Shown one piece after another: positions 8,506-17,576 of a stretch of DNA of 64,000 nucleotides. The position numbers and the translations under genes were made by a program. Every line of letters begins with the position of its first letter. Positions within the stretch are counted from its first letter, which is position 1. Source of the DNA: Bacteroidota bacterium (GTDB taxonomy: Bacteria; Bacteroidota; Ignavibacteria; UBA10030; SZUA-254); the NCBI GenBank assembly GCA_036522515.1, contig DATDFQ010000056.1, positions 186,001 to 250,000 of the forward strand. Reading direction: 5' to 3'. Under the pieces are notes generated by a model that saw nothing but the letters and a program-made list of their open reading frames with translations, made no database searches and was not told where the DNA came from.

Positions 8506-9546
8506 TTAGTGGTATGGGACGCTTTCTTCCTGTACGGCCCGGACGAACTCGCGCGCGTTCTCCACGGGAGTATCCGGAAATATTCCGTGGCCGAGATTGA
8601 AAATGTGACCCGATCCGGTCCCGAACTTCGCCAGGATCCTTCTCACCTCTTCCCGGATCGTCGCGGGCGACGCGTACAACACCGCGGGATCGAGATTTCC
8701 CTGGAGCGCGACCCGTTCCCCCACGGTCACGCGGGCGTGGCCGATGTCGGAGGTCCAGTCCAGGCCCACGACCTGACACCCGGCAGCGGAAATCCGCTCG
8801 ATCAGGTGCCCGCAGTTCTTGCAGAAGAGAATGATCGGCGCTCCCCGCGCGTTCGTTTCTGCGATCACGCGCTCGATATAGGCGAGCGAGAATTCCTGAA
8901 ACGCATCCCCGGTGAGGACGCCTCCCCAGGTGTCGAAAATCTGGAGCGCCTGCGCGCCCGCCTCGACTTGCGCGCTGAGATAGGCGGCCACCGCGCCCGA
9001 CAGCTTGTCGAGCAACCGGTGGAGCGCGTCCGGACGATCGTAGAGCATTTCCTTGATCCACCGGAACCCTTTGGAGCCGCCCCCTTCCACCATGTACGAA
9101 GCCAGCGTCCAGGGAGACCCCGAGAATCCGATCAGAGGCGCCGTTCCGTTGAGCTGCTTCCGGGTGAGGCGGATGGCATCCATGACGAATGCGAGGTGGT
9201 CGGCGGGATCAGGGATCCGCAGCCGCGCAATGTCCGCGTCGCTCCGGATGGGAGAAGGGAACCGGGGCCCGCCCTTTCCCTCTTCGACGATGAGTTCCAT
9301 CCCCATCGCTTCGGGGACCACGAGGATGTCCGAGAAGATGATCGCCGCATCCACGCCAAGCAGTTCGACCGGCTGGAGAGTCACGCGCGCGGCCAGCTCG
9401 GGCGTCTTGCAGAGCGTGAGAAAATCGGTTTTTGCGCGCACTTCCCGGTACTCCGGGAGGTACCTTCCCGCCTGCCGCATCATCCAGACCGGAGTCCGGG
9501 CCGTGGTCTGGCGGAGGCACGCCCGCAGAAAAAGATCGTTAGCCAT
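8506..9546 (-). CDS. hemE: uroporphyrinogen decarboxylase
   Basis: 346 residues from the ATG at 9546 (MANDLFLRAC). The open frame extends 29 codons upstream, but that part lies inside hemD. UroD signatures: PVWMMRQAGRYLPEY with the conserved Arg24, FSDILVVPEA with catalytic Asp73, GSPWTLASYMVEGG and the C-terminal FNLGHGIFPDTP. It converts uroporphyrinogen III to coproporphyrinogen III. The start overlaps the end of hemD by 8 nt (ATGGCTAA), pointing to translational coupling; no strong ribosome site is seen. Confidence 0.97.
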   Translation of the reverse strand: MANDLFLRACLRQTTARTPVWMMRQAGRYLPEYREVRAKTDFLTLCKTPELAARVTLQPVELLGVDAAIIFSDILVVPEAMGMELIVEEGKGGPRFPSPIRSDADIARLRIPDPADHLAFVMDAIRLTRKQLNGTAPLIGFSGSPWTLASYMVEGGGSKGFRWIKEMLYDRPDALHRLLDKLSGAVAAYLSAQVEAGAQALQIFDTWGGVLTGDAFQEFSLAYIERVIAETNARGAPIILFCKNCGHLIERISAAGCQVVGLDWTSDIGHARVTVGERVALQGNLDPAVLYASPATIREEVRRILAKFGTGSGHIFNLGHGIFPDTPVENAREFVRAVQEESVPYH

Positions 9547-10399
9547 TGTCCGGCGCGACAGGGATTGATGGACGGAAGGGGCTGCGCTCTCCGTGATCCG
9601 TTTCCGGATGATAATACCGGATAATGGCGTCAACGAGGGATGCGGCGGAGGGTTCTGCCGGGGCGATATCCGTCCCCATCCCGTGCCGCCCGATCGCCGC
9701 GGAGGTGGCCGGGCCGATGGCGGCGATGAGAGTGCGAGGGCGGAATTTCATGAGTTCGTCTCCGGAGAATAGGGCGACAAAATTATTGAACGTCGAGGGA
9801 CTCGTAAAGGTGACAACATCGATTCTCCCCTCCAGGAGCATTGTGCGGACGGGCTGAAAATTTCCGGGACGGGCCAGGCGCGTCTCGTAAACGGTCACGC
9901 CATCCACGAGCGCCCCGAGCAAGGAGAGATGTTCCGGGATCGTATCATCGCCCAAACTGCCCCGGGGAAAGAGAAAGCGTTTACCCCTGAGGTCTCCCTG
10001 CGCGAGAGTGTGGGCCAGATCGGTGGCGGTAAAGCGCTGCGGCATAACCGTTACCCTGAGACCGAGTCCGGCCGCGGCCCGCCCTGTCTTTTCTCCGACG
10101 ACGCAGATGATCTTCGTCTGAAGGCTCGCGACCGGGAGGCCGCGGCCCGACCAACGCTCACAGAAGTATTGAACTCCGTTCGTACTGGTGAAGATCAACC
10201 CGTCGTAACTGTCGATGCGGTCGATCGAACGGTCGCACTCGTCCCACGACCCGGCCGGCCGGATTTCGATGGTCGGGAACAGCACGGGTGTGCCACCCGA
10301 CTTCTCAATTTCCGCGGCCAGCTCTCCGGCTTGAAGTGCCGCACGCGTGACGAGGATCTTCTTGCCTGCCAACGGTGCGGATGATTGTGACTTATTCAT
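9539..10399 (-). CDS. hemD: uroporphyrinogen-III synthase
   Basis: 286 residues of a poorly conserved family. Diagnostic parts are the N-terminal GKKILVTRAALQAGELAAEI, DGLIFTSTNGVQYF, KRFLFPRGSLGDDTIPEHL and DVVTFTSPSTFNNFVALF, matching the two-lobed HemD fold. It cyclises hydroxymethylbilane with D-ring inversion. Position between hemC and hemE, with an 8-nt overlap to hemE, supports the call. A family A repeat fills the 132-bp gap to hemC. Confidence 0.93.
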   Translation of the reverse strand: MNKSQSSAPLAGKKILVTRAALQAGELAAEIEKSGGTPVLFPTIEIRPAGSWDECDRSIDRIDSYDGLIFTSTNGVQYFCERWSGRGLPVASLQTKIICVVGEKTGRAAAGLGLRVTVMPQRFTATDLAHTLAQGDLRGKRFLFPRGSLGDDTIPEHLSLLGALVDGVTVYETRLARPGNFQPVRTMLLEGRIDVVTFTSPSTFNNFVALFSGDELMKFRPRTLIAAIGPATSAAIGRHGMGTDIAPAEPSAASLVDAIIRYYHPETDHGERSPFRPSIPVAPDNG

Positions 10400-10415
10400 G
10401 TCGTCTCTACTTGAA

Positions 10416-10517
10416 TGTCATCCTGAGCACGTTCGCTGCGCTCAGTGTAAACTCCGCGAAGGATCTCCCCGGTCGTGGACCAAGATCCTTCGGTCGCTTC
10501 GCTCCCTCAGGATGACA
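10416..10517. repeat. family A palindromic repeat between hemC and hemD
   Basis: Left arm is the extended type (TGTCATCCTGAGCACG, then CTCAGTGTAAACTCCGCG and AAGGATC). Right arm is the long type (GATCCTTCGGTCGCTTCGCT followed by CCCTCAGGATGACA). The gap between hemC and hemD contains essentially nothing else. Confidence 0.9.
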
Positions 10518-10531
10518 GCCCTTTCGCGGTT

Positions 10532-11494
10532 TTAGGAATCGGGTACTTCCTGGAGGTCGGGGTGCCTCACCCGGTCGAGGAGTTCCTTCCCGCCGCTTTT
10601 CAGCAGAACAACGGCGAGCTGCTCTCCCAGCGCGGCGCTCTCGCCGGGTTCCCCATGGATCGCTCCCCGGACAATCTTCTTCCCGTCCAGTCCCCCTATC
10701 ATGCCGTCGAGCAGAAAGCGGCCCGATTCGATCCTTCCGTACGCCCCGATCGGGACCTGGCATCCTCCCTCGAGCACCCGGAGGAGGGCCCGTTCGCCGT
10801 TTGTGGAAATCAGCGTCGCCTCGCTGTTCAACGGCTTCACAAGATCGAGGGTTTCCCTGTCCCCGTCCCGAATTTCGATACCGAGCGCCCCCTGTCCCAC
10901 CGCCGGCAGAATCCGGTCCTCGGGAATCGTCTGTGTGATCCGCTCACCGGCTCCGAGCCGTACGATCCCCGCTTTCGCGAGGATAATCCCGTGCCAATTC
11001 GATCGATCGAGCTTCGCGAGGCGGGTGTTCAGGTTTCCGCGCAAATCGACGATCCGCAGATCGGGACGCCAGCTGAGGAGCTGGCATTTTCTCCGCAGGC
11101 TTCCCGTGGCGATCACGGCGCCGGCGGGCAGTTCTTCAATCGGAAGCCGGGGTTTCCCGGGATGCCCCACGAACACATCGCGCACGTCCTCCCGTTTCGA
11201 GACGGCGGCGATCATCAACCCCGCCGGCAGCATCGTCGGGACATCCTTCAGGCTGTGGACTGCGAGATCGACGCGCCGCTCGAGCAGCGCCTGCTCGATC
11301 TCCTTCGTGAACAATCCCTTGGAGCCGATCAGCGAGAGGGGCGAATCAAGAACGGCATCGCCCGTCGTCTTGATAATCTCGATTTCGACGGGCAGGCCCG
11401 GATGGAGTCTCTTCAGTTCGTTCCGGACGAAGTTCGCCTGCCAGAGCGCAAGCTGGCTTCCGCGGGTGCCGATGACGAATTGCCGGCCGCTCAT
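10532..11494 (-). CDS. hemC: porphobilinogen deaminase (hydroxymethylbilane synthase)
   Basis: 320 residues. IGTRGSQLALWQA at the N-terminus, AVHSLKDVPT with the catalytic Asp, GSLRRKCQL, RGNLNTRL and LEGGCQVPIGAYG with Cys245, which anchors the dipyrromethane cofactor. It polymerises four porphobilinogens. The ATG overlaps the hemA stop (ATGA). hemB, which makes its substrate, is not in the window. Confidence 0.97.
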   Translation of the reverse strand: MSGRQFVIGTRGSQLALWQANFVRNELKRLHPGLPVEIEIIKTTGDAVLDSPLSLIGSKGLFTKEIEQALLERRVDLAVHSLKDVPTMLPAGLMIAAVSKREDVRDVFVGHPGKPRLPIEELPAGAVIATGSLRRKCQLLSWRPDLRIVDLRGNLNTRLAKLDRSNWHGIILAKAGIVRLGAGERITQTIPEDRILPAVGQGALGIEIRDGDRETLDLVKPLNSEATLISTNGERALLRVLEGGCQVPIGAYGRIESGRFLLDGMIGGLDGKKIVRGAIHGEPGESAALGEQLAVVLLKSGGKELLDRVRHPDLQEVPDS

Positions 11495-12762
11495 TCCGGC
11501 TTCCTCTTGTCGAGCCCGAACAGATGGCGGACGACATGGATCCTGTCCCGGATTCTCTCGCCGCTTCCGCTCTCCGGTTCGGTTTTCAGATTGACGGTCG
11601 GAGTGTGAAGAATCTTGTTGATGATCCGTTTCGTCAGGAGTTCGAGTTCCTCCCGTTCGCCGGGTGAAAAGTGGCGGAGGTGTTTTTCGACTTCCGCGCG
11701 GCGGATCGCCTCGACATGGTCCCGCAATTGTTCGATGGTCGGGTTGACTTCAAGCGAGCCGTACCAGCGGTTGAACTGGATGAGCTCGTCGAGGACGATT
11801 TGCCTCACTTTCGGAACCTCCGCCGTGCGGTGCCGCAGGTTTTTTTCGACAAACCGGTTGAGGGCGTCGAGGTCGTGAAGGAAAATATTCTCGATGGAGT
11901 TCGCTTCCGGATCGATATTGCGAGGCACGCCGAGATCTATCAGAAAAAGCGGTCTGTTTCCCCGCAGTTTCATCGCCTGCCGCAGATCCTGGGCCGAAAG
12001 GACGTACGAAGGCGCCTGGATCGAGCAGATGACGATATCGACATGGTTGATCTCCCCGAGAAACGACTCAAAATCGACGACGCGGCCGCCCAGGTCGGGG
12101 GCGATGGCTTCGGCGTGCATCCGCGTCCGGTTCGTGAGGAGCAGCGTCCCCACGTTTCGGCCGACGAGGTGTTTGGCGGTGAGCGAACCCGTTTCTCCCG
12201 CGCCGATCAGGAGGGCGGACCGTTTCGAGAGGTCGCTGAAAATTTTTGAGGAAAGCTCCGCCGCGGCGTAGCTGACGGAGACGGCCCCGCTGCTGATTTC
12301 CGTTTCGGTCCGCGCCCGTTTGCCGATCCGGAGGGCCGTATCGAACACCCTGTTCATCACCGACCCCATCGCCGCGAGCTCATGCGAGATCGCGTACGCC
12401 TCCTTGATCTGGTTGAGGATCTGGATGTCGCCGACCACCATCGAATCGATGCCGGAGGCGACGTTGAAGAGGTGTTTTACGGCGTTGAGCGATCCGATCG
12501 TATAGAAATGATCTCCGCCCGCCCCGCTTGCCCCTTTGTGATTCGCGAGGACCGTCCACATCGGCGACCCATTGGAGGATTCGTCCCGCGTCGTGTAATA
12601 AAGTTCCGTCCGGTTGCAGGTGGAAATCAGGACGCATTCGGGGAGTTGCCTCTCGTGCAGGGACTGAACCAGGGACCTCGCCTCCTGCGCGGAGAACCAG
12701 AGCTGCTCGCGCACCTCGAGGGGGGCCGTACGGTGATTGATACCCACGCAGTGGAGGTTCAT
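11491..12762 (-). CDS. hemA: glutamyl-tRNA reductase
   Basis: 423 residues. Starts MNLHCVGINHRTAPLEVRE; catalytic Cys49 in LISTCNRTELY; SGIDSMVVGDIQILNQIKEAY; NADPH-binding LLIGAGETGSLTAKHL; C-terminal dimerisation helix with INKILHTPTVNLK. It performs the first committed step of C5-pathway tetrapyrrole synthesis; glutamate-1-semialdehyde aminomutase (hemL) is absent here. Overlaps hemC by ATGA. It lies downstream of the hemX-like gene, the usual partner, across a 144-bp gap filled by a repeat. Confidence 0.97.
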   Translation of the reverse strand: MNLHCVGINHRTAPLEVREQLWFSAQEARSLVQSLHERQLPECVLISTCNRTELYYTTRDESSNGSPMWTVLANHKGASGAGGDHFYTIGSLNAVKHLFNVASGIDSMVVGDIQILNQIKEAYAISHELAAMGSVMNRVFDTALRIGKRARTETEISSGAVSVSYAAAELSSKIFSDLSKRSALLIGAGETGSLTAKHLVGRNVGTLLLTNRTRMHAEAIAPDLGGRVVDFESFLGEINHVDIVICSIQAPSYVLSAQDLRQAMKLRGNRPLFLIDLGVPRNIDPEANSIENIFLHDLDALNRFVEKNLRHRTAEVPKVRQIVLDELIQFNRWYGSLEVNPTIEQLRDHVEAIRRAEVEKHLRHFSPGEREELELLTKRIINKILHTPTVNLKTEPESGSGERIRDRIHVVRHLFGLDKRKPE

Positions 12763-12804
12763 GAAGCGATCCGTACCCTACCCACGCTTTGAATTCCTCC
12801 TCAT

Positions 12805-12882
12805 TGTCATCCTGAGGGAGCGAAGCGACCGAAGGATCTCGATCCGGAAACAACGGGATCCTTCGCTTCGCTCAGGATGACA
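12805..12882. repeat. family A palindromic repeat between hemX-like gene and hemA
   Basis: Long left arm (TGTCATCCTGAGGGAGCG ... CGAAGGATC) and short right arm (GATCCTTCGCTTCGCTCAGG ATGACA). On the minus-strand transcript the short arm comes first. Confidence 0.9.
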
Positions 12883-12906
12883 ATCTTGATGGAGTTGCAG
12901 CATCTT

Positions 12907-13755
12907 TTAGTAGAATTTGTGAAAGCTGGAGAGAAACACGTTGATAAACGTCATTGAAAACATCGCGGTGGCGAAACCGAACATCGAGAGGACCATCATC
13001 TTGCGTCCCTGCCAGCCTTTGAGCCGCTTGGCGGTGAGTCCGATCGCGTAGATCAGCCAGATCCCCATCGTGCCGAACAGTTTCGGGTCGGCGTAGGAGA
13101 CGCCTCCGGAGATCCGGGGGAGCCAGATGAGACCGACGACAATCGCAATGGTCAACAGGATGAACCCGAATACCGTCGCGGTGACGCTCATCCGTTCGAG
13201 TGTTTCGAGGTTCGGGAGCCGCTGGTAGATCACCCCGAACCGGCTCGATTTGATGTCATGGTAGAGCATCAGGTAGAGGAAGCCGTACACGGCTGAAATC
13301 GTTATGGCGGCATATCCGAGGAGCGCGCTCGAGACGTGGACGCCGAGCAGATTGCTCTGGAGAATGGGCGGAACGGAGGTCACTTCCCTGATGAATATCG
13401 AAGAGGCGAGTTGAAAGAAAAACGGCAGGATCAGGATGAAATACCCGGTCGATTTGATTTTCAACCGAAGTTCGATGTAGGAATAGACGAATGCGACGGT
13501 AAAGGCGATGAGAGAGAGAATCTCGAAGACCGACGTGATGGGGGGATGGTTGAATTCGGCCGTCCGGAGGGTGATGTAGAGCGCGTGAACGGCGAGGGTC
13601 GTAAAGAGGAGCGGTGTGCGCAACCGTTCCGCCGGCTTGATGTTGCTGAAGAATGCCCTCGCGTAAGCCCAGATTGTCCCGAAGTAGAGGAGGGGCAGCA
13701 GAATTTCACAGAGGCCGATCAGATTCCGCATCACCGAAGGTTGCTGTTGAGCCAA
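12907..13755 (-). CDS. HemX/CcsA-family membrane protein (cytochrome c assembly domain)
   Basis: 282 residues from a TTG at 13755; an in-frame ATG at 13731 (MRNLIGLCEILL) is an equally likely start, as neither has a good ribosome site. Eight or so hydrophobic segments are seen. Family landmarks: FNHPPITSVFEILSLIAF, LLGVHVSSALLGYAAI with a conserved His, and the final LKGWQGRKMMVLSMFGF. The tryptophan-rich WWD haem-handling loop of true CcsA/CcmC is not visible; its place holds GLIWLPRISGGVSYADPK. That and the position just before hemA fit HemX, a membrane protein affecting glutamyl-tRNA reductase level, better than a cytochrome c synthase subunit. Confidence 0.75.
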   Translation of the reverse strand: MAQQQPSVMRNLIGLCEILLPLLYFGTIWAYARAFFSNIKPAERLRTPLLFTTLAVHALYITLRTAEFNHPPITSVFEILSLIAFTVAFVYSYIELRLKIKSTGYFILILPFFFQLASSIFIREVTSVPPILQSNLLGVHVSSALLGYAAITISAVYGFLYLMLYHDIKSSRFGVIYQRLPNLETLERMSVTATVFGFILLTIAIVVGLIWLPRISGGVSYADPKLFGTMGIWLIYAIGLTAKRLKGWQGRKMMVLSMFGFATAMFSMTFINVFLSSFHKFY

Positions 13756-13795
13756 AGATACCGAAAATCCGCCTCAGTATCAAGGAATCCCCATC

Positions 13796-13824
13796 TTGCA
13801 ACTCCATTCGGGCTTTGCTATATT
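13796..13824 (+). promoter_or_regulatory. sigma70-like promoter of the M20 peptidase gene
   Basis: TTGCAA (13796-13801), 17 bp, TATATT (13819-13824). The start codon is 48 bp downstream of the -10. TTGCAA is self-complementary, so it could also face the hemX-like gene, but no good -10 lies that way. Confidence 0.65.
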
Positions 13825-13871
13825 GGGGTGCAATTTTTCGCCTTCTTGGACACTTCAACAAACACGGGGCT

Positions 13872-15260
13872 ATGGAAACAATCCTCCGCTACATCGAGTC
13901 CAATAAATCGCGCTATCTCGAAGAGTTGAAAGAACTCATCTCCATTCCGAGCATCAGCACAAACCCCGAAAACAAGCCCGACGTCCTGCGCTGCTCCGAG
14001 TGGATTTCCGCGCATCTCCGCAAGATCGGGATGCAAAATATTCAGATATTCCCGACCAAAGGGCATCCGATCGTCTACGCCGACTCGCTTTTCGCGCCCG
14101 GGAAGCCCACCGTCCTCCTCTATGGCCATTACGACGTCCAACCGGTAGATCCCCTGGAGTTGTGGACTTCGCCCCCCTTCGAATTGACCGAGAGAGGCGG
14201 GAACCTGTACGCGCGGGGAAGCGCGGACGATAAAGGGCAGGTCTTTATCCATCTGAAAAGTATCGAAGCCTACCTGGAAAACGAGGGGAGCCTCCCGATC
14301 AACCTGAAGATGATCATCGAAGGGGAGGAGGAAATCGGAAGCGAGAACCTGGATGCGTTTGTGCGCGCGAACAAGGCCCTCCTGAAGGCCGACCTCGCGG
14401 TAATCTCCGATACTTCCATGTTCGCCCGGGGGGTGCCGTCGGTCTGTTACGCGCTGCGCGGCCTGAGTTACATGCAGCTCGAATTAACGGGCCCGAACAG
14501 AGACCTTCACTCCGGTTCCTTCGGAGGATCGGTCCACAATCCCATCCAGGCGCTCGCGGAAATGATCGCGCGCCTCCACGACAAGGACGGGAGGGTGGTC
14601 ATCCCCGGCTTCTACCGTGACGTCCGGTCCCTCGGCAAAAAAGAACGCGCGGCAATCAAGAAACTTCCCTGGTCGGATTCCCGGTATGCCCGCGATCTTG
14701 GTGTCGGCCGTCTCTACGGCGAGAAGGGATACTCGACCCTCGAGCGGCTCTGGGTGCGCCCGACGCTCGAATGCAACGGGATCTGGGGAGGGTTTACGGG
14801 AGAGGGTGCGAAAACGGTTCTTCCCGCGAAGGCGCATGCGAAAATATCGATGCGCCTGGTTCCCGACCAGAAGTCGGGCGTCATCGCGAAGCTCTTCGAA
14901 AAGTATATACGAAAGATCTCGCCCAAAACGCTGCAGGTCAAGGTGACCTATCTTCACGGCGGCGAGCCGGCGCTCACTCCGATCGACAGCCCGGGCGTGC
15001 GGGCCGCGGCGGTTGCCCTCGAGAAGGGGTTCGGGAAGAAGCCGATCTACCAGCGCGAGGGGGGCTCGATCCCGATCGTCGTGCAGTTCAAGGAGATCCT
15101 CGGCCTCGATACGGTCCTTCTCGGGTTCGGCCTTCCGGATGAGAACGCGCACGCCCCCGACGAATTCATGAGCCGGGAAAATTTCTTCGGCGGGATCCGC
15201 ACCGCCGCCTACTTCTACAACGAGCTCCCCAACTTCATGAAGAACGGCCGGAAACGGTGA
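13872..15260 (+). CDS. M20-family dipeptidase / metallopeptidase
   Basis: 462 residues from ATG 13872 (METILRYIESN); the frame is open upstream but across the promoter. Di-zinc site: His86 and Asp88 in YGHYDVQPVD, bridging Asp119 in ARGSADDKGQ, catalytic Glu in EGEEEIGS (about 153), Asp in ISDTSMF and C-terminal His in ENAHAPDEF. The lid domain lies between, with RDLHSGSFGGSVHNP. It matches the cytosolic nonspecific dipeptidase/carnosinase subgroup, which hydrolyses dipeptides. It is followed after one base by the cobalamin adenosyltransferase gene. Confidence 0.93.
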   Translation: METILRYIESNKSRYLEELKELISIPSISTNPENKPDVLRCSEWISAHLRKIGMQNIQIFPTKGHPIVYADSLFAPGKPTVLLYGHYDVQPVDPLELWTSPPFELTERGGNLYARGSADDKGQVFIHLKSIEAYLENEGSLPINLKMIIEGEEEIGSENLDAFVRANKALLKADLAVISDTSMFARGVPSVCYALRGLSYMQLELTGPNRDLHSGSFGGSVHNPIQALAEMIARLHDKDGRVVIPGFYRDVRSLGKKERAAIKKLPWSDSRYARDLGVGRLYGEKGYSTLERLWVRPTLECNGIWGGFTGEGAKTVLPAKAHAKISMRLVPDQKSGVIAKLFEKYIRKISPKTLQVKVTYLHGGEPALTPIDSPGVRAAAVALEKGFGKKPIYQREGGSIPIVVQFKEILGLDTVLLGFGLPDENAHAPDEFMSRENFFGGIRTAAYFYNELPNFMKNGRKR

Positions 15261-15261
15261 C

Positions 15262-15804
15262 GTGAGAATCTACACGAAGACCGGTGACAGGGGGGAGACC
15301 TCTCTTTTCGGGGGGCGCCGTGTCTCCAAAGACGCGCTGCGGATCGAGGCCTTCGGGACGGTGGACGAGCTGAACAGCGTTCTCGGTCTCTGCCGCGCCC
15401 TCAAGCCCCGGAGGGAAATCGGGACGATCCTTGAACAGGTCCAGCGCGACCTGTTCGCACTCGGCGCGGAACTCGCAACCCCTGAAAAAGCACGCGGCGC
15501 CCGACGCGCGCAGGTCGGTGCCGCGGACGTCGCCCGCCTGGAACGCCACATCGATTCTGTCGAACCAAAGCTGGCGCCGTTAAAAAAGTTCATCCTCCCC
15601 GGCGGGAGCGGTGCGGCAGGGATGATTCATTTCGCCCGGACGGTCTGCCGGCGCGCCGAGCGGAGGACGGTCCAACTCTCGCAGAAGGAACGGCTGGGGG
15701 ATTTTCCGGTCGTCTACCTCAACCGGTTATCGGATTTATTGTTTGTGCTGGCACGGTGGGAAAACGCGCGAGCCCGGATTCCGGAAACGAAGTGGAGCGC
15801 GTGA
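15262..15804 (+). CDS. ATP:cob(I)alamin adenosyltransferase, PduO type
   Basis: 180 residues from a GTG one base after the previous stop. ATP-binding N-terminal motif IYTKTGDRGETSLFGG, then IEAFGTVDELNSVLG, FILPGGSGAAGMIHFARTVC with RRAERR, and YLNRLSDLLFVLARW. It adenosylates cob(I)alamin to coenzyme B12, indicating B12-dependent mutases or reductases elsewhere in the genome. It is convergent with the glycosyltransferase gene with only 2 bp between the stops. Confidence 0.95.
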   Translation: MRIYTKTGDRGETSLFGGRRVSKDALRIEAFGTVDELNSVLGLCRALKPRREIGTILEQVQRDLFALGAELATPEKARGARRAQVGAADVARLERHIDSVEPKLAPLKKFILPGGSGAAGMIHFARTVCRRAERRTVQLSQKERLGDFPVVYLNRLSDLLFVLARWENARARIPETKWSA

Positions 15805-15806
15805 AC

Positions 15807-17489
15807 TCATCTCCTCTCAAACACAAGAAGCGCCGAAGCCGCCTTCACCCTGTAGTCTGACCCCTTCACGTTCCAGTCATACCTCGTCGAGTCGGCCGAT
15901 ACGATCTCGGCGACTCCCACCGTTGAGTAGTGATCCGTAAGGTAAGACCGAAGCCAATCGAGTATATGGGTCTCGGATCCGGGCCGCTGCGCCCATGAGG
16001 CATACGTCGTGACGAAAACGATGAACTTCACCTCCTGAGATTCGATTTCACGGATCATATCCGTCTGCATCCAGAGCGCATCCGGGTGCGGCACCATCAG
16101 GTTGTAGGTGTCGATGTACGAGGTTGCCGATTGCCTTCCCGAGTAAAAACAGATCTCGGGTTCAGAGCCGAGCACGGCGATCTTGTCGGTGGGGGCGCTC
16201 CGTGAGGCGATGAATTCAGCCACCTGTACGGCCTCCGGAAACGGGTTGGCCCCATAGGTATCCCGGAGGATCTTTTTCATATCGTCCCGGAAAAAGTATC
16301 CCCGCTGGCTGAACAGACCGGTCGCGATTGCGACAGCAACGAGTCCGGAGGCGGCGATCAGAGACAGTCTGCCGCCGGGGCCGCCCGGGGTTCTCAACCG
16401 GACGAGATTGGCAAAGCTCCCCGCGAGAAGGGCAACGGCGGGAAGGACCATGACGAAATAATGGGGCCGGAACAAAAAGCCCGGACAGACGGCGAGGAAG
16501 GAAAAAAGTGCGAAAAGTACGGGGAAGGATTTTTTTACGTTCAGCCCCGTCTGGAATGGCAGTGTGAGCATCCCCAGGAGGCCCAATATCCAGAGGAGGA
16601 AAAAGCCGTCCACCACGCGTGAAAAATTGCCCCAGAAAAGACCCAGGCCTTCGGACATCGACGCCTGTGATCCGAATGTCGAGGCGTAAACGACCGCCCA
16701 GTACCAGAACTTTTCAAACGCCCCTATCGCATACAACCAGAGGATCGCCGCCGAAAGCGGCAGGAGCGATCCGAGCACAAGCCCGGTAAGCTTGAGGACG
16801 GTTTCCTTGCCCGGCCGGCGGGCCCCGGAGCCGAGGGAGTGAAGAACGGCGTATGTCACCGAGAAGAGAATGAAAAAGATCGCCGCCTGTTTCATGACGA
16901 GGGCGACGCCGCTCGCCACACCGGACCACACGTAGTATCTGACTCTCCCCCCGTCTTCCAACGCCCGGAGCAAAAGGAATACCCCGCCGAGAGCGGGGAG
17001 GACGACGAATTGAGTCGCATGGGTGGCGAAACCGTTCGTCGATACGCTCAGCGAAAGAATCGCGAACCCTGCTGCCGAGATGATGCCGGTAAATCCCCCG
17101 GCTATTTTTTTCCCGAGAAGAAAGAGCAGAACGGTGCTGATCGAGTTGACCAGAAGCAGCCCGAGGTGGATCCCCACGGTGGTCTGTCCGAACAGGGACA
17201 TGATCAGGGCGTACATGAGGTAGACGCCCGGGAATTTGATATCATACGCCTGCGTGTAGAGCGGGATTCCCTTGAGAATCTGTTGCCCCATGTAGGCGAA
17301 TTCACCCTCATCGCGCTCCAGGGGAATTCCCAGGAGCCGGAACCGCAGCAATCCGACCAGAAGGAGGATCAGGGCAAGAAGAAACCACTCCGCCGCCTTC
17401 CGGCCGCGGCTGTCCTCCCCGGCGAAACCGGGCTGATTTTTGCCGGATGTTGGTCCTTCCGGGCCCCTTCTATGGAAAAAGAATTTCAT
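15807..17489 (-). CDS. GT-C fold glycosyltransferase (ArnT/PMT-like, family GT39/GT83)
   Basis: 560 residues with about 12 hydrophobic segments. The first extracytoplasmic loop has the catalytic acidic motif LERDEGEFAYMGQQIL followed by YDIKFPGVYLMYAL, the hallmark of dolichyl/undecaprenyl-phosphate sugar transferases. The C-terminal soluble part (from about residue 430) includes KIAVLGSEPEICFYSGR and KFIVFVTTYASWAQ. It probably transfers a lipid-linked sugar to an envelope acceptor (lipid, protein or polysaccharide); the acceptor cannot be inferred. ATG at 17489, weak ribosome site. Confidence 0.82.
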   Translation of the reverse strand: MKFFFHRRGPEGPTSGKNQPGFAGEDSRGRKAAEWFLLALILLLVGLLRFRLLGIPLERDEGEFAYMGQQILKGIPLYTQAYDIKFPGVYLMYALIMSLFGQTTVGIHLGLLLVNSISTVLLFLLGKKIAGGFTGIISAAGFAILSLSVSTNGFATHATQFVVLPALGGVFLLLRALEDGGRVRYYVWSGVASGVALVMKQAAIFFILFSVTYAVLHSLGSGARRPGKETVLKLTGLVLGSLLPLSAAILWLYAIGAFEKFWYWAVVYASTFGSQASMSEGLGLFWGNFSRVVDGFFLLWILGLLGMLTLPFQTGLNVKKSFPVLFALFSFLAVCPGFLFRPHYFVMVLPAVALLAGSFANLVRLRTPGGPGGRLSLIAASGLVAVAIATGLFSQRGYFFRDDMKKILRDTYGANPFPEAVQVAEFIASRSAPTDKIAVLGSEPEICFYSGRQSATSYIDTYNLMVPHPDALWMQTDMIREIESQEVKFIVFVTTYASWAQRPGSETHILDWLRSYLTDHYSTVGVAEIVSADSTRYDWNVKGSDYRVKAASALLVFERR

Positions 17490-17576
17490 GCAGGTATCGA
17501 TCCGATATGCTCTGAACGCACCGCTGGTCCAATTCGCCGATCAATGTAAGACATTTTTCAGTGGCACGAAAGGTAT

